Below, one piece after another: positions 22,947 through 31,602 of a DNA stretch of 38,264 nucleotides. The notes below the pieces were generated by a model. It did no database searches, was not told where the DNA came from, and was given only the letters and a program-made list of their open reading frames with translations. Where the stretch lies: positions 1 through 38,264 of IMG/VR virus record IMGVR_UViG_3300039307_000398. One strand, given 5' to 3'. Within the stretch, counting starts at the first letter, position 1; every line of letters begins with the position of its first letter. The stretch is from a virus. The translations under genes and the position numbers were made by a program.

Positions 22947-25900
22947 CTATTGGATGTAGGCGAACCCGCCGTTGCGCCAGACGGTCGTAAAGGCTTGCGC
23001 AACCTTTTGGTTGAAGTCGTCAGCCCCGTAAACATCGCCGTTGATCGTGACGTTTACAGTCGGCATCTTCGGCTGGGAGCCGGTGTCGCCATTGTCCCCG
23101 GTGTCACCCGCGCCGCCCGTTCCGACAACCGGCACTCCGGTATTGCCCGAAGCGTCCGCGCCGGTATTGGCGGTCTTCAGGTTTTGGAGCATGACGTCGA
23201 TCTCCGCGACTACCGCTGTGGCCGCCGCCGAAATCGCATCGGAAATCTTATTGCCCACGGTGTCAAACGCGCCCATCATCGAATCCGTCAACGTTTGGAT
23301 CTGCGATGTGGTTTTGTCCTGTGCTGTAGCAAGATCGCCCAGGAGTTCCTTCACTTTGTCCTGGTAGGCTTGATCCATCGCGGCCTTCGTGTCCGCGAGG
23401 AGCCCACTGGAGATCGTGTTAAATCCCTGGTCGTAACGGCTCACGGCGGTCTGCCCTGCCGTGCCGCCGTACTGAATCAGAGCTTGCCGCATCGCATCGG
23501 TGAGCACGCCAGAACTCTGGAAGTCAGACACCGCCTGATCCCAGCCGTTCATGTTCGTGCCGATTCCGGCAATCCCCTTGAACTTATCAGGGTCGAGCCC
23601 GGCGTTAGTGAATGCATCAACCACGTCCTGGTCCCAGGTGCCGTTGAGCAGCTTCTGGACCGGGTCCATAGTCGGAGCTAGCTTCTCAAGCTCGCCCTGC
23701 AACTCGGTGATGAAATTGAGTGACGAGTGAAGCCCAGGCAGAGCGGCTGCCTCATTGAGCTTTTCCATGTCGCCGCCCCACTTCTCGTACAGAGTAATGA
23801 GGTCGGGAAGGATCTCGCCGGTGTCCTTGAAGTGCTGGACCAGATCCGTCCAGGTCTTGTCCTCCTTGGTCAGGTCTGCGAAGTCTTTGAACTTCTCGAG
23901 GTTGCCGCCCAGCTCCTGAATCTTCGCCGCAAGCTCGTCGGTTACCGTGCCTGTCTTCACGAAGTCGTCATAGAGCGAATTCGTGGTTGGAATCAGGCTC
24001 TTGACCGCCTGCTGTAAATTCTGCAGGTCCGTCACCGCCTTGCTGGGCGCCATGAGAACGTCGGCCCAGTTCGGAAGGTTCTGCTGCAGTGCCGCCGAGT
24101 TCTTGAACGCCTCGGCGAATTGCTTGTTCAGTTCGGTCCAGTCGCCGGTTGCCTGCCCCAACTCGAAGGCACTACGAAAATTGAACGTGCCCCACGAGGT
24201 CTTGACCTGCTCCAACGACTGCAGGAACTCATTCACCTTCCCCTGCGCTTGCGCGAGAGGATACAAGGTGTTGACGAGAAATGTCGGCGACGACGAGATG
24301 TCTTTGCGGATGTCGTATGCCGAGGAATCCGTCAAGCCGAGGCTTTCGTAAAACGACTTGAACTGGTCGGTGCTTATATTGATGCCGCCGAAGTCCCGCG
24401 CCACTTCCATCGAGCCGGCTTGTTCGGAAGTCTTGCCCTGAATCGCACTGACGAGACTCTGGACACCCTTCGTGAACGCCCCGACCGCAGCGCCGATTGC
24501 GGCCCCGATGGGTCCTGCGATCGCCAGGCCGGCCAGCGCGCCGCCACCGATTCCTTCGACCCAGCCCGCGGCGCCGTCCCGGTTGATCGAGTCCATGTAG
24601 GCCATGATGCCGCCGGTCGTCATGAGCCCGCCAGCGATCCCACCAACGCCTTTCCCGTTGATGCCTCCTGCCGGCAATCCGAATAGCCCGGTACTGCTTG
24701 GACCGCTGGACTCCTCGCCGCTGTCAGACTTACCTGCGCCGGTGATCCAGTCGGATAGACTCTTGCCGAGCTTCTTCATTTCGTCCTTGAGCGGACTCAG
24801 AAGCTCGTCCAGGAACGTGCGCAGCAGGCCCTTGACCGAATCCTTCGCCACTTGCGATATGGTCTGCCAGAAGCCTTTCCATTCAACGATGGCGTCAGAG
24901 ATCCCCTTGATCCAGTCGTTGAAAATGGTCGAGATTTCCTGGCTGACTTCGTCCTTGGTTTCCTTGGCGGCGCCAACGAATACGTCGTTGAACGCCTTCC
25001 AGTCCTTGTCCATCTCCGCTTTGGACGGCAGTTGAAAAGCGTCCTTGAGCGGGTCCCTCGATTTCATCTTGTCGATGTCTTCGACGGTCTGATTGAGCAG
25101 TTCCTGGACGGCAGACACCGTGTCCGCCGGCTCTTCCTGCTTGATATGTTTGAGAGATTCGGTCCAGGACTTCATGGCATCGTCCGCCCGCTTCCAGGCC
25201 AGGGCGGAGTTATACAACTCTTCATCCAGCGCACTGAGAGGCTGCCCGAATTCCTTCTGCGCTTCGGTCGCCTTGACGATGTCCTTCCAATGCGCTTGCG
25301 CGTACTGATCGACAGTTGCGCCCACAGCGGCGAGTTTCTTGTACTCGTCCGTGATGGCGCTCATCGGTTGGATCTCTTTAAGCCACTGCTCCTGTAGTTT
25401 CTTCTCCTCCTCAGTGAGTCGGTGTACGGAGTCAGCGGCAGCCGCATGGGCCTGAACCTGCCGGTTCGCAAGTTTCTGTACCTGGTCATACGCATCGAGC
25501 ATCGGTTTGATGCGGTCGATGTACTTCTGTGGGTCTTCCCAGCCCGACCTGTGTAGGATGTCAATCCCGTACTGTGCCTGGTCCGCGCCAATGTTCAGGC
25601 TGCGCGCGCGTTTCTCAAGTGCCTCCGCCTCTTTGCGAAGCGCCTCTTGAGACATCTGCTGCATCTCTTTGACGCGGCCCTGAAACAAGCCCAGCTTGTC
25701 CCACAACTTGGTCAGTGCCTCGTCGGCCCCGGTGAGATCGGCAATCCAGCGTCCTATGTTCCAGCCCAAAATCGCAGCACCGGCAACCGATGCCGCCTTC
25801 CCGAAGCCTCCCATGTTGTTCCCGGCAGTGGCGATGACCTTGCCGAAGTTGTCCCACTCTCCGATCATGCTCGTGATCTTAAATCCAGCCCAAACTGTAA

Positions 25901-27098
25901 GGAAGGCGATCGCGGCGCTCTTCAGGGTGTCAAAGTTGCCGGCGGTAAACACTATGACCTTGCCAAGCGAGTCAACCGCGGAGGTGAGGCCGTCGACAAT
26001 GCCGGTGTTGTGAACAATCGAGCGCTCCAGATTGCTCATCATCTTGTCCCACTTTTCGCCTAGGGTCTCCTCCATGCGCCCGTGGGCATCGAGCATGTGG
26101 TTGCCGGATTCGGTCATTTGATCGAAGGCCAGAGCCGCTTTCTGCGCTCCCGCTCCAGCCAGGGCGAGAAAGGCGTTCACCTGCCGACCCTGCAGCCCAA
26201 GCTCGTTCGCCAGGGCCGTATCCCCCTGGATCACGGTCCCGAGCTTGGAAAGGACGTTGATGATGCCGCCGTTTTTGAACGTGTCGGCATTCAGGTCCAC
26301 ACCCATTTCCCGGAGTTGCTGGTTGAGCTTCGAACCTTCCGTGCTCATCTTCGTAAACAGGGTCGTGAGCAGAGTCGCACCCTGGGTGACCGGAATCTGG
26401 TACTGCTTCAGGGTCGAAAGAACGGCCCCGAGGTCGGCCAGTGGAATGTTCAGGCCTGCAGCCACGCTGGCGAGTCTGCCAAGACCCTTTGCCAGTTCGT
26501 TCGCGTCCATGCCGCCGCCCTGGCGGAGGATGCGGAACAACGTCTCGGCCGTTTGCGATACCTCTGCGGTGCTCTTGCCGTAAGCGTTTTGCGAGACCTT
26601 TAGCAAATCAACGGCGCTTGCCGTATCAACGAACGCGGTTTTGGAGAGAAGCGCGGCCTGCTTCACATAGTCGATAGCATCAGCCGAGCTGACACCGGAT
26701 TGAATAGTCGCGTAGAGGGTCTTTGCCAGTTGCGTATTGGAGCCAAACTCGCCCCCAAGAGAAAGCAATTGTTCCCGGAGCGCTCCGTAGACTTCAGGGC
26801 TGCCCTCAAACAGAGTTGTGACTTTGGCGAACTCGGTCTGGAAGTCAATCAGTTTCCCGGTCCAGTGCTCAATCTGCTGCGCGAGCTGGAGGCCGCCGAA
26901 CGTGACAGCGAGCCCGGCCACGATACCCTTGACGCTCTCAAGAGCGGAGCCGAACCCCTGGCTGGACGATGCAGCTCTCTTCTGAGAGTTTTCAGCCTGG
27001 TCGCCTACGTCGCTCAGGGCGAGCCGCATCTTTTCGAGTGCGGCCACGCCCTGGGAGGTGTCAGCCCGCAGCGTGAACTGGATTGTCGAACCCGGCAT
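22947..27098 (-). CDS. Tape measure protein
   Basis: 1383 aa, the largest gene of the late operon, as expected for the protein that sets siphovirus tail length. The N-terminal third has the TP901-type tape measure domain (QTEFAKVTTLFEGSPEVYGALREQ, SLGGEFGSNTQLAKTLYATIQSG, LLKVSQNAYGKS, LGRLASVAAGLNIPLADLGA). The rest is helical, with a hydrophobic glycine-rich region near 850-920 (GGALAGLAIAGPIGAAIGAA) typical of segments inserted in the host membrane on DNA ejection. The tail-assembly chaperones precede it, as in lambda. At roughly 0.15 nm per residue the tail would be near 200 nm; that conversion is general knowledge, not measured. Confidence 0.95.
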   Translation of the reverse strand: MPGSTIQFTLRADTSQGVAALEKMRLALSDVGDQAENSQKRAASSSQGFGSALESVKGIVAGLAVTFGGLQLAQQIEHWTGKLIDFQTEFAKVTTLFEGSPEVYGALREQLLSLGGEFGSNTQLAKTLYATIQSGVSSADAIDYVKQAALLSKTAFVDTASAVDLLKVSQNAYGKSTAEVSQTAETLFRILRQGGGMDANELAKGLGRLASVAAGLNIPLADLGAVLSTLKQYQIPVTQGATLLTTLFTKMSTEGSKLNQQLREMGVDLNADTFKNGGIINVLSKLGTVIQGDTALANELGLQGRQVNAFLALAGAGAQKAALAFDQMTESGNHMLDAHGRMEETLGEKWDKMMSNLERSIVHNTGIVDGLTSAVDSLGKVIVFTAGNFDTLKSAAIAFLTVWAGFKITSMIGEWDNFGKVIATAGNNMGGFGKAASVAGAAILGWNIGRWIADLTGADEALTKLWDKLGLFQGRVKEMQQMSQEALRKEAEALEKRARSLNIGADQAQYGIDILHRSGWEDPQKYIDRIKPMLDAYDQVQKLANRQVQAHAAAADSVHRLTEEEKKLQEQWLKEIQPMSAITDEYKKLAAVGATVDQYAQAHWKDIVKATEAQKEFGQPLSALDEELYNSALAWKRADDAMKSWTESLKHIKQEEPADTVSAVQELLNQTVEDIDKMKSRDPLKDAFQLPSKAEMDKDWKAFNDVFVGAAKETKDEVSQEISTIFNDWIKGISDAIVEWKGFWQTISQVAKDSVKGLLRTFLDELLSPLKDEMKKLGKSLSDWITGAGKSDSGEESSGPSSTGLFGLPAGGINGKGVGGIAGGLMTTGGIMAYMDSINRDGAAGWVEGIGGGALAGLAIAGPIGAAIGAAVGAFTKGVQSLVSAIQGKTSEQAGSMEVARDFGGINISTDQFKSFYESLGLTDSSAYDIRKDISSSPTFLVNTLYPLAQAQGKVNEFLQSLEQVKTSWGTFNFRSAFELGQATGDWTELNKQFAEAFKNSAALQQNLPNWADVLMAPSKAVTDLQNLQQAVKSLIPTTNSLYDDFVKTGTVTDELAAKIQELGGNLEKFKDFADLTKEDKTWTDLVQHFKDTGEILPDLITLYEKWGGDMEKLNEAAALPGLHSSLNFITELQGELEKLAPTMDPVQKLLNGTWDQDVVDAFTNAGLDPDKFKGIAGIGTNMNGWDQAVSDFQSSGVLTDAMRQALIQYGGTAGQTAVSRYDQGFNTISSGLLADTKAAMDQAYQDKVKELLGDLATAQDKTTSQIQTLTDSMMGAFDTVGNKISDAISAAATAVVAEIDVMLQNLKTANTGADASGNTGVPVVGTGGAGDTGDNGDTGSQPKMPTVNVTINGDVYGADDFNQKVAQAFTTVWRNGGFAYIQ

Positions 27099-27106
27099 GG
27101 GATTGC

Positions 27107-27568
27107 CTATCTTGCGAAAATCGTCGCGAGTCGCGCAGCGATAATGTTGGCTTGAAGTTCGGCAACGTGGATCTGCCGTTCGTATTGAGCGGATTCGAGT
27201 GCCGTTATTTGATCGGGCGAGAGGTCGAGGAGATCCTCTTTTCGCAAGAGGCCGATCTCCCAGGACGCAAACAGATCAAGGGCATCGCGCACCAGGTCGA
27301 TATTCCTGGCTGCTTCAAGCGCCAACTCGGCGTCGTGCCCGCGGTAGGGGTTCTCTTTCAGGCTGCAAACAAGGCAGCAGGAAGGGTCTTTCTTTAGCAG
27401 TCCGCAATGCCGGAGATCTGGCGTCGCCCGTCTCACTTCATCTTGGGCTTCTTTGTCGCCTAAGGACAGGAAGAGGTCCGCGAAACACTCTTCCCGCCCG
27501 CACTTGGCATCTTCACGCAATAGCCGGTATCCGCGAAGGCCCCGGCTGAGAGCCTTCGCAACTAGCCG
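27107..27568 (-). CDS. Frameshift extension of the tail assembly chaperone (GT-type)
   Basis: About 153 aa in the -1 frame relative to the gene before it. It has no credible start of its own: the only Met lies 81 nt inside the upstream gene and no Shine-Dalgarno is close. The expected product is a 408 aa fusion made when ribosomes slip at 27568-27574. The extension is basic then acidic, with two cysteine groups (AKCGREEC and KKDPSCCLVC) and a helical end (RKEDLLDLSPDQITALESAQ). The place between chaperone and tape measure gene is that of lambda gpGT. Confidence 0.75.
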   Translation of the reverse strand, partial: RLVAKALSRGLRGYRLLREDAKCGREECFADLFLSLGDKEAQDEVRRATPDLRHCGLLKKDPSCCLVCSLKENPYRGHDAELALEAARNIDLVRDALDLFASWEIGLLRKEDLLDLSPDQITALESAQYERQIHVAELQANIIAARLATIFAR

Positions 27569-28332
27569 TTTTTTACCGTGATCCGGCTCATCACGCGATT
27601 GACAAAAAACAGCTTGTCGCTCAACTGCAGCTTCGGGAGCCACTGGTTCTTATTGGCTTCCGTGCATTCCTGCCCATTGATCACGAATCCGCCGAGGCCC
27701 GTAAGCATCGAATCGGCAAGCTGCTCGATCGTGTCCCAGTTGATGCGTACGATCGTCCGGCGGCCCTTTTGGACCTGCTTGCCTGCGCGCTTGTGCCGGA
27801 TGCGGTCTTCCTCTGTGATGCGGCGGTGCCTGAAGGTCAGATTCAGGACAGCCACCGACTCGAGCGCGGGCACGTAAAGCGGGCGCTTGGCTTTCACTTC
27901 CTGCTCCGCTCCGCCCAGGACAAGCTTGAGCTTGCCTGTGCCCTCCTCGGATGCTGCGATGAGGTTACTGTACCCTTCCGTGTAAATGCGCGTCTTAATC
28001 TGAGGATTCGCGTCGAGCCACGCCAGCATTTGCTCTCGTGTGGCCTCGCCCTCGATCCCCTGAATGCTGCGGAAGTGCTTGGTGACGAAGGCGCGCACGT
28101 TCGCATCGTCGCCGGCTTCCGTTTCGGTTTCATCCGCAAGGTCCGAGGCCTTGGTTTTCGGCATCAGGTCGTCGAGAAACGATTTTGTCTCGTGCGATCC
28201 GGTAGCAGCATCCATGGCGAAGTAGGCCATCACGTCCTGACCGCCCTGATCGAACTGCAGGGGGAAGATGATCTCGTCCCCAGTCAACTCGTAATGCAAT
28301 CCATCCGGCTCTATCACTGCAACATTGCCCAT
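27562..28332 (-). CDS. Tail assembly chaperone (G-type)
   Basis: 256 aa. Mixed alpha/beta protein with an acidic middle (DLADETETEAGDDANV) and basic C-terminal part (RHKRAGKQVQKGRRTI). No strong family match recognised, but it ends in a slippery heptamer and is directly followed by the frameshift ORF and the tape measure gene, the conserved order of G, GT and tape measure genes in siphoviruses. It ends ITVKNG at a TAG three bases after the slippery site. The leader holds a tRNA and a terminator. Confidence 0.65.
   Translation of the reverse strand: MGNVAVIEPDGLHYELTGDEIIFPLQFDQGGQDVMAYFAMDAATGSHETKSFLDDLMPKTKASDLADETETEAGDDANVRAFVTKHFRSIQGIEGEATREQMLAWLDANPQIKTRIYTEGYSNLIAASEEGTGKLKLVLGGAEQEVKAKRPLYVPALESVAVLNLTFRHRRITEEDRIRHKRAGKQVQKGRRTIVRINWDTIEQLADSMLTGLGGFVINGQECTEANKNQWLPKLQLSDKLFFVNRVMSRITVKNG
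27568..27574 (-). other. Programmed -1 ribosomal frameshift site (A AAA AAC)
   Basis: The zero frame reads GTA AAA AAC GGC TAG. The heptamer A AAA AAC has the X XXY YYZ form in the correct phase, and a one-base backward slip gives AAA AAA CGG CTA GTT, entering the downstream open frame (K-K-R-L-V). The zero-frame stop follows after one codon. These are the usual features of a tail-chaperone frameshift. Confidence 0.8.
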
Positions 28333-28350
28333 GCGACTCGTCTCCTAAAG

Positions 28351-28378
28351 AAAAAAGGGGCGAGATCGTTCCCGCCCC
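28351..28378 (-). terminator. Rho-independent terminator after the tRNA
   Basis: Minus strand: GGGGCG, a 10-nt loop, CGCCCC, then TTTTTT. It follows the tRNA 3' end by 6 nt and precedes the tail chaperone gene by 18 nt. It may end a head/tail transcript or reduce expression of the tail assembly genes. Confidence 0.75.
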
Positions 28379-28384
28379 GGATTT

Positions 28385-28458
28385 TGGTTGGGGGTGCGCG
28401 AATCGAACGCGCCTTTACGGGGCATGAGCCCGCTGGGTAACCACTACAGTAACCCCCT
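28385..28458 (-). tRNA. tRNA-Met (CAT), initiator-like
   Basis: 74 nt with encoded CCA. Acceptor: A1 opposite A72 unpaired, then GGGGGT with ACCCCC. Anticodon arm: GCGGG, loop CTCATGC (anticodon CAT), CCCGT. T arm: GCGCG, TTCGATT, CGCGC. The unpaired 1-72 position and the three stacked G-C pairs at 29-31/39-41 are the hallmarks of bacterial initiator tRNA. The D arm is weak: only positions 12-14 pair with 21-23, and 10-25 and 11-24 are mismatched. It is transcribed with the late genes. Elongator Met or Ile2 (lysidine) identity cannot be excluded. Confidence 0.75.
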
Positions 28459-28519
28459 TCAAACTGCATCAAGTGGCCATTTCACGCTCTTTCGCCCTGA
28501 TGCCCCACCGTCACTCGCG

Positions 28520-28933
28520 TTAACTCGTCGAACGGGTGATCGGCGTATTGATGCCGATATTGACCGTGCATTCCTCGACCGTGCCGACTGCCCCCGAAAT
28601 CAGCGGAATCTGGCCCATGAATCCCTGGAAAGAAAACTCCGGATTGTCAGTGGCCTTCGCCGCGCGTTTGCGCCGCATCTTGAACGAAACGAGCTGCCCG
28701 CGGTTGTCCCACAGCACCTCATCCACGCTGCCGGCGCCGTAGTTCTTGAACATCTTCGCGCTCGCCGTGGGCTTCTCCAGGCCTGGCACGTAGACATGGC
28801 AGCCGTCGCCGGACGCGGTCGTCTCCACTTCGTCGATCGCGAAATTGAGCTGGATCTCCGAGGTCTGGTCCGACAGGTCCACACTGTTGACCTCGAAGTA
28901 CGGATCTTTGATGACTTCAACCACTGCCGTCAT
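28520..28933 (-). CDS. Second tail tube-like protein (short paralogue)
   Basis: 137 aa. It aligns with the N-terminal part of the 240 aa protein encoded before it: MTAVVEVIKD, SVDLSDQTSEI, HVYVPGLEK and SVDEVLWDNRG match MTAIANIIKD, GVDLSGDENEV, HVTAPGLAK and LVDETLVARLG. So it is a duplicated tail tube fold without the C-terminal extension. ATG 28933 is used; the gene behind is separated by a terminator. It may be a minor tube protein or a tail-tube variant. Confidence 0.6.
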   Translation of the reverse strand: MTAVVEVIKDPYFEVNSVDLSDQTSEIQLNFAIDEVETTASGDGCHVYVPGLEKPTASAKMFKNYGAGSVDEVLWDNRGQLVSFKMRRKRAAKATDNPEFSFQGFMGQIPLISGAVGTVEECTVNIGINTPITRSTS

Positions 28934-28951
28934 TGGTAACCTCCCCAAATG

Positions 28952-28977
28952 AAAAAAGCCCGGATTGCTCCGAGCCT
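28952..28977 (-). terminator. Rho-independent terminator between the tail tube paralogues
   Basis: Minus strand: GGCTCGGA, loop GCAA, TCCGGGC, then TTTTTT (one G-U pair). It would let the first tube gene be made in excess over the second. Confidence 0.75.
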
Positions 28978-29004
28978 CGTCAATTCCCTGCCCTCTTCCC
29001 CAAG

Positions 29005-29727
29005 CTACACGATGCCGACGACCACAAAGATGGTCGCCGTCCCGACAACCGTTACTTTGACGCGCCACCACGAGTCGGTAATCGGCCCCGCTGCCGACTT
29101 GAACTCGGAACCGGTGTCGGTATGTTGCGCGAAGGTGATCTTGTCAGTCGGAGAGGCCATCCCCTCTGCGTCATCGCACTGAACCACCACGTCAACCGAG
29201 CCACTGGCCACGTCAAAGACGTGCAACGCAGCAAACAACTTCTTCCCTTCCGGCACAGCCCCAACATGGAAGGCAGTTCCCAGATGCTCTCCGGCTGCGA
29301 GCATGGTCTTTGCGATCAGGATGGTCCCGCGAATGACTTCGCCGGCATCCTGGCTCATTGAAAAATCGAAGCTCGGCAGCTCGCCCACTTTCATACTCGG
29401 GGCGTAACTCGAGCCCCATGCTTTCGTAAAATAGGCGATCTCGCCACTCACGCCGCCTTTCTGCGTGACAGAAACGGGGACACCCGCTGTCCCGAGGCGC
29501 GCCACGAGGGTTTCGTCGACCAGCCCTTCGCCGAAGGTGACAAAGCCTTTCTGGTCGAGAGTGATCTTCGCTAGGCCCGGCGCCGTCACGTGCGAGCTGT
29601 CCGGAAAGGTCGTACATTCCTTCTGGTCGAACTCAATCGCTAGGCTCACTTCGTTCTCGTCGCCGCTCAGGTCGACACCGCCGAGATACACCTTCCGATC
29701 CTTGATAATGTTGGCAATTGCAGTCAC
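29005..29727 (-). CDS. Major tail tube protein
   Basis: 240 aa, beta-rich, in the position of the major tail protein: after the tail terminator gene and before the chaperones. Segments include VDLSGDENEVSLAIEFDQ, LVARLGTAGVPVSVTQ and a C-terminal domain (HVFDVASGSVDVVVQCDD ... WWRVKVTVVGTATIFVVV) absent from its paralogue, perhaps an exposed Ig-like domain. The terminator behind it fits a highly expressed gene. Confidence 0.65.
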   Translation of the reverse strand: MTAIANIIKDRKVYLGGVDLSGDENEVSLAIEFDQKECTTFPDSSHVTAPGLAKITLDQKGFVTFGEGLVDETLVARLGTAGVPVSVTQKGGVSGEIAYFTKAWGSSYAPSMKVGELPSFDFSMSQDAGEVIRGTILIAKTMLAAGEHLGTAFHVGAVPEGKKLFAALHVFDVASGSVDVVVQCDDAEGMASPTDKITFAQHTDTGSEFKSAAGPITDSWWRVKVTVVGTATIFVVVGIV

Positions 29728-29761
29728 GCCGTCCTCCTATAGGCCACAATGGAAGCGCCCC

Positions 29762-30154
29762 TCATAACTGGGTGCGTTCTTTTAAAACTTCAAAGTTGCA
29801 GGCAAAGACCGTGCGGCCCTGCTCGTCCCGCCGCAACACGAACGGCTCATCGAGCGCGGCAATCCACACGTATCGCGTGTCATTCAGTGCCTGGTCCGCC
29901 AGGCCGTCTAGCAGTTGCTTGATCCCCTCGATCTTCAGACGGCCGTCTTCGTAGTCCGAATCCCGGACCTCGATCTGGAATCGGGGCTGCTCGGCCGCTA
30001 CTCCCCCTGACGTTCTGATCGGCGCCTGACCGCGATATTCAAAGACCGCAACCGCTCCATCAGGCGTGTCTGGAAGGTCTGATTTGAAGAGGTCTTCTCC
30101 CTCAGTGCCGTACTCGTTTTCGGCCAGATACCCGCAGATGTCGTCAAGGAGCAT
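29762..30154 (-). CDS. Tail terminator-like protein (minor capsid Gp12 family)
   Basis: 130 aa with the pattern of small tail terminator proteins: N-terminal helix MLLDDICGYLAENEYGTEG, a strand AVAVFEYRGQAPIRT, RFQIEVRDSDYEDGRLKIEGI, then a C-terminal beta region (YVWIAALDEPFVLRRDEQGR). These proteins cap the tail tube and join it to the head. Order after the gp10-like gene agrees. Confidence 0.65.
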   Translation of the reverse strand: MLLDDICGYLAENEYGTEGEDLFKSDLPDTPDGAVAVFEYRGQAPIRTSGGVAAEQPRFQIEVRDSDYEDGRLKIEGIKQLLDGLADQALNDTRYVWIAALDEPFVLRRDEQGRTVFACNFEVLKERTQL

Positions 30155-30166
30155 CGGATGTCTCCA

Positions 30167-30592
30167 TTACTTCGGCAAGGCGTTCTCGGCCTCGATTTCG
30201 ATCTCTTCCGCTATCACCGCGTCGAGCTTCGGCCATGCCTCGTTGATCGGGTCTTCGAGAAACTTCGCTTTTCCAACCTTATGATGGGCTGCGAGGTTCT
30301 CGTGGACTTCCGCAGCGTATCCGACTTCTTTGCCCGCATTCTTGCCTTGCGCAGGACCGCCGTAGCCGCCCACTACGGTGACGACTCCTCCTTCGATCAC
30401 CGGCTTCTCGACGTGCCCGGTCGACTTCAAGGCGCCCGTATCAACCGGGCATTCCTTTTTCGACTCCGTCATTACCTCTTCATACCAGCCGTAGGCGCCG
30501 CGAGCCACTGCCTCGGCCTGTCCACGTTCGAGCTTTGCGAGGCCAGTGATGGCTTGCGTCAGACCGACAAACTCGCCTTTAAACTCAATCAC
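30167..30592 (-). CDS. HK97 gp10-like tail completion protein
   Basis: 141 aa. Contains the HK97 gp10-like signature: an N-terminal helix, CPVDTGALKSTGHVEKP, then beta strands VTVVGGYGG and YAAEVHENLAAHHKVGKAKFLEDP and a C-terminal helix. The GTG start at 30592 has GGAGAG upstream and overlaps the previous stop by 8 nt. Functions in head-tail joining. Confidence 0.8.
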   Translation of the reverse strand: MIEFKGEFVGLTQAITGLAKLERGQAEAVARGAYGWYEEVMTESKKECPVDTGALKSTGHVEKPVIEGGVVTVVGGYGGPAQGKNAGKEVGYAAEVHENLAAHHKVGKAKFLEDPINEAWPKLDAVIAEEIEIEAENALPK

Positions 30593-30947
30593 GTCTCTCT
30601 CCGAACCAGACCTCGACCGCATACGGTTGCCCGTCACTGTCGAGCGTCGCCTGAACGTCAACGATGGGAAGCAGTGAGCCGTCCGGCATCGTGAACACAT
30701 CCGTTGGTCTTACGGCCACGTTTTCAAGGATGATGATCTGGGTACGGCTGACAAGCTCGGTGCCATCCGCCAGTCTCCGGCGGCGCTCACGATTGATAAT
30801 CAATGCCTTCCTGACCACGGGATCGTTGTACTCGGGCTTTCCGTAGGCGGATCTTCCCGTCATGGTCTGATGCTGCACGGTGGCGAGCAATCCCTGGACG
30901 GTCCGGTTTGCCACGGCCACGAGGTCGTGAATGAGTTTCGAGTTCAT
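30585..30947 (-). CDS. Head closure / head-tail connector protein
   Basis: 120 aa. Small basic beta-barrel-like protein: after an N-terminal helix (KLIHDLVAVANRTVQGLLAT) comes an SH3-like strand set (VSRTQIIILENVAVRPTD, LLPIVDVQATLDSDG, YAVEVWFGE). This matches head-closure proteins found between the connector and gp10-like genes. The start at 30947 is 3 nt after the upstream stop. Confidence 0.6.
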   Translation of the reverse strand: MNSKLIHDLVAVANRTVQGLLATVQHQTMTGRSAYGKPEYNDPVVRKALIINRERRRRLADGTELVSRTQIIILENVAVRPTDVFTMPDGSLLPIVDVQATLDSDGQPYAVEVWFGERRD

Positions 30948-30949
30948 CG

Positions 30950-31501
30950 TTACGCTCGCACCAGATTGATCATGCCGCTCGAACCGTGCTTGCGGTCTCC
31001 CCAAAGCGAGATCATCTCGTACACTGCCTCGGGAATGACACGCCGCTTAGGCGAATTACCTTGGTTAAAGCCGACCTTGACCGGGCCCACGGCGATGTCG
31101 CCCAAGCCCTCGGTCGATAGCTCGGCAGTTCGATCGTTGGCAATCAGATACATCGCAAGCTCCGCCTGCGCTTCCTTCAGCGCCTGCGGAATCTCGCTGT
31201 CGGCAAGAATGCGGCCTACTCCATCGTAAAGACCGCTATCGATCGGATCGCCGTCGTACATGCCGATGCGCGGCCACTGAAGCGCCTGATGGTCCACGTC
31301 GGTCGGGTATCCGTCCCATGCGATCTGACTGTCGAGCAGCCTGGCGGCCCACAGTAAGGCCTTGGTCTTCGTCGGATCCGTTGCGGTGTCCCAATCGCTC
31401 GTATGTAACCGAGTCTCGTGATAAGCGTTTGCTTCTTCCAACGTGCAGTATGAGTTTGAATCCGAGCTGCCAGAGGTCGCATTGATTTCCGGGATCGCCA
31501 T
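30950..31501 (-). CDS. Head-tail adaptor (DnaT-like / gp6-like)
   Basis: 183 aa. Features of the family often annotated as DnaT-like ssDNA-binding protein, really a head-tail connector: SNSYCTLEEANAYHETRL, KALLWAARLLDSQIAWDGY, LQWPRIGMYD, IPQALKEAQAELAMYLI and a C-terminal FNQGNSPKRRVIPEAVYEMI. It would sit under the portal ring. Called by motif and gene order. Confidence 0.75.
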   Translation of the reverse strand: MAIPEINATSGSSDSNSYCTLEEANAYHETRLHTSDWDTATDPTKTKALLWAARLLDSQIAWDGYPTDVDHQALQWPRIGMYDGDPIDSGLYDGVGRILADSEIPQALKEAQAELAMYLIANDRTAELSTEGLGDIAVGPVKVGFNQGNSPKRRVIPEAVYEMISLWGDRKHGSSGMINLVRA

Positions 31502-31602
31502 GTCTCACCTCATCTCAGTAGGTGCTCATCACCTTGCGGCCACGCTCCATGCGGCGCTTGTCTTGCCGCGTCGGATTCGGTTCGACCTCGATACCACCCA
31601 CC

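Noticed and set aside
22950-23681. Long plus-strand ORF (243 codons)
   Set aside because: Opposite the tape measure gene; shadow frame.
28385-28458. tRNA as the phage attachment site
   Set aside because: It lies in the middle of the late operon and is transcribed with it; the integrase is 27 kb away and no partial tRNA repeat was seen.
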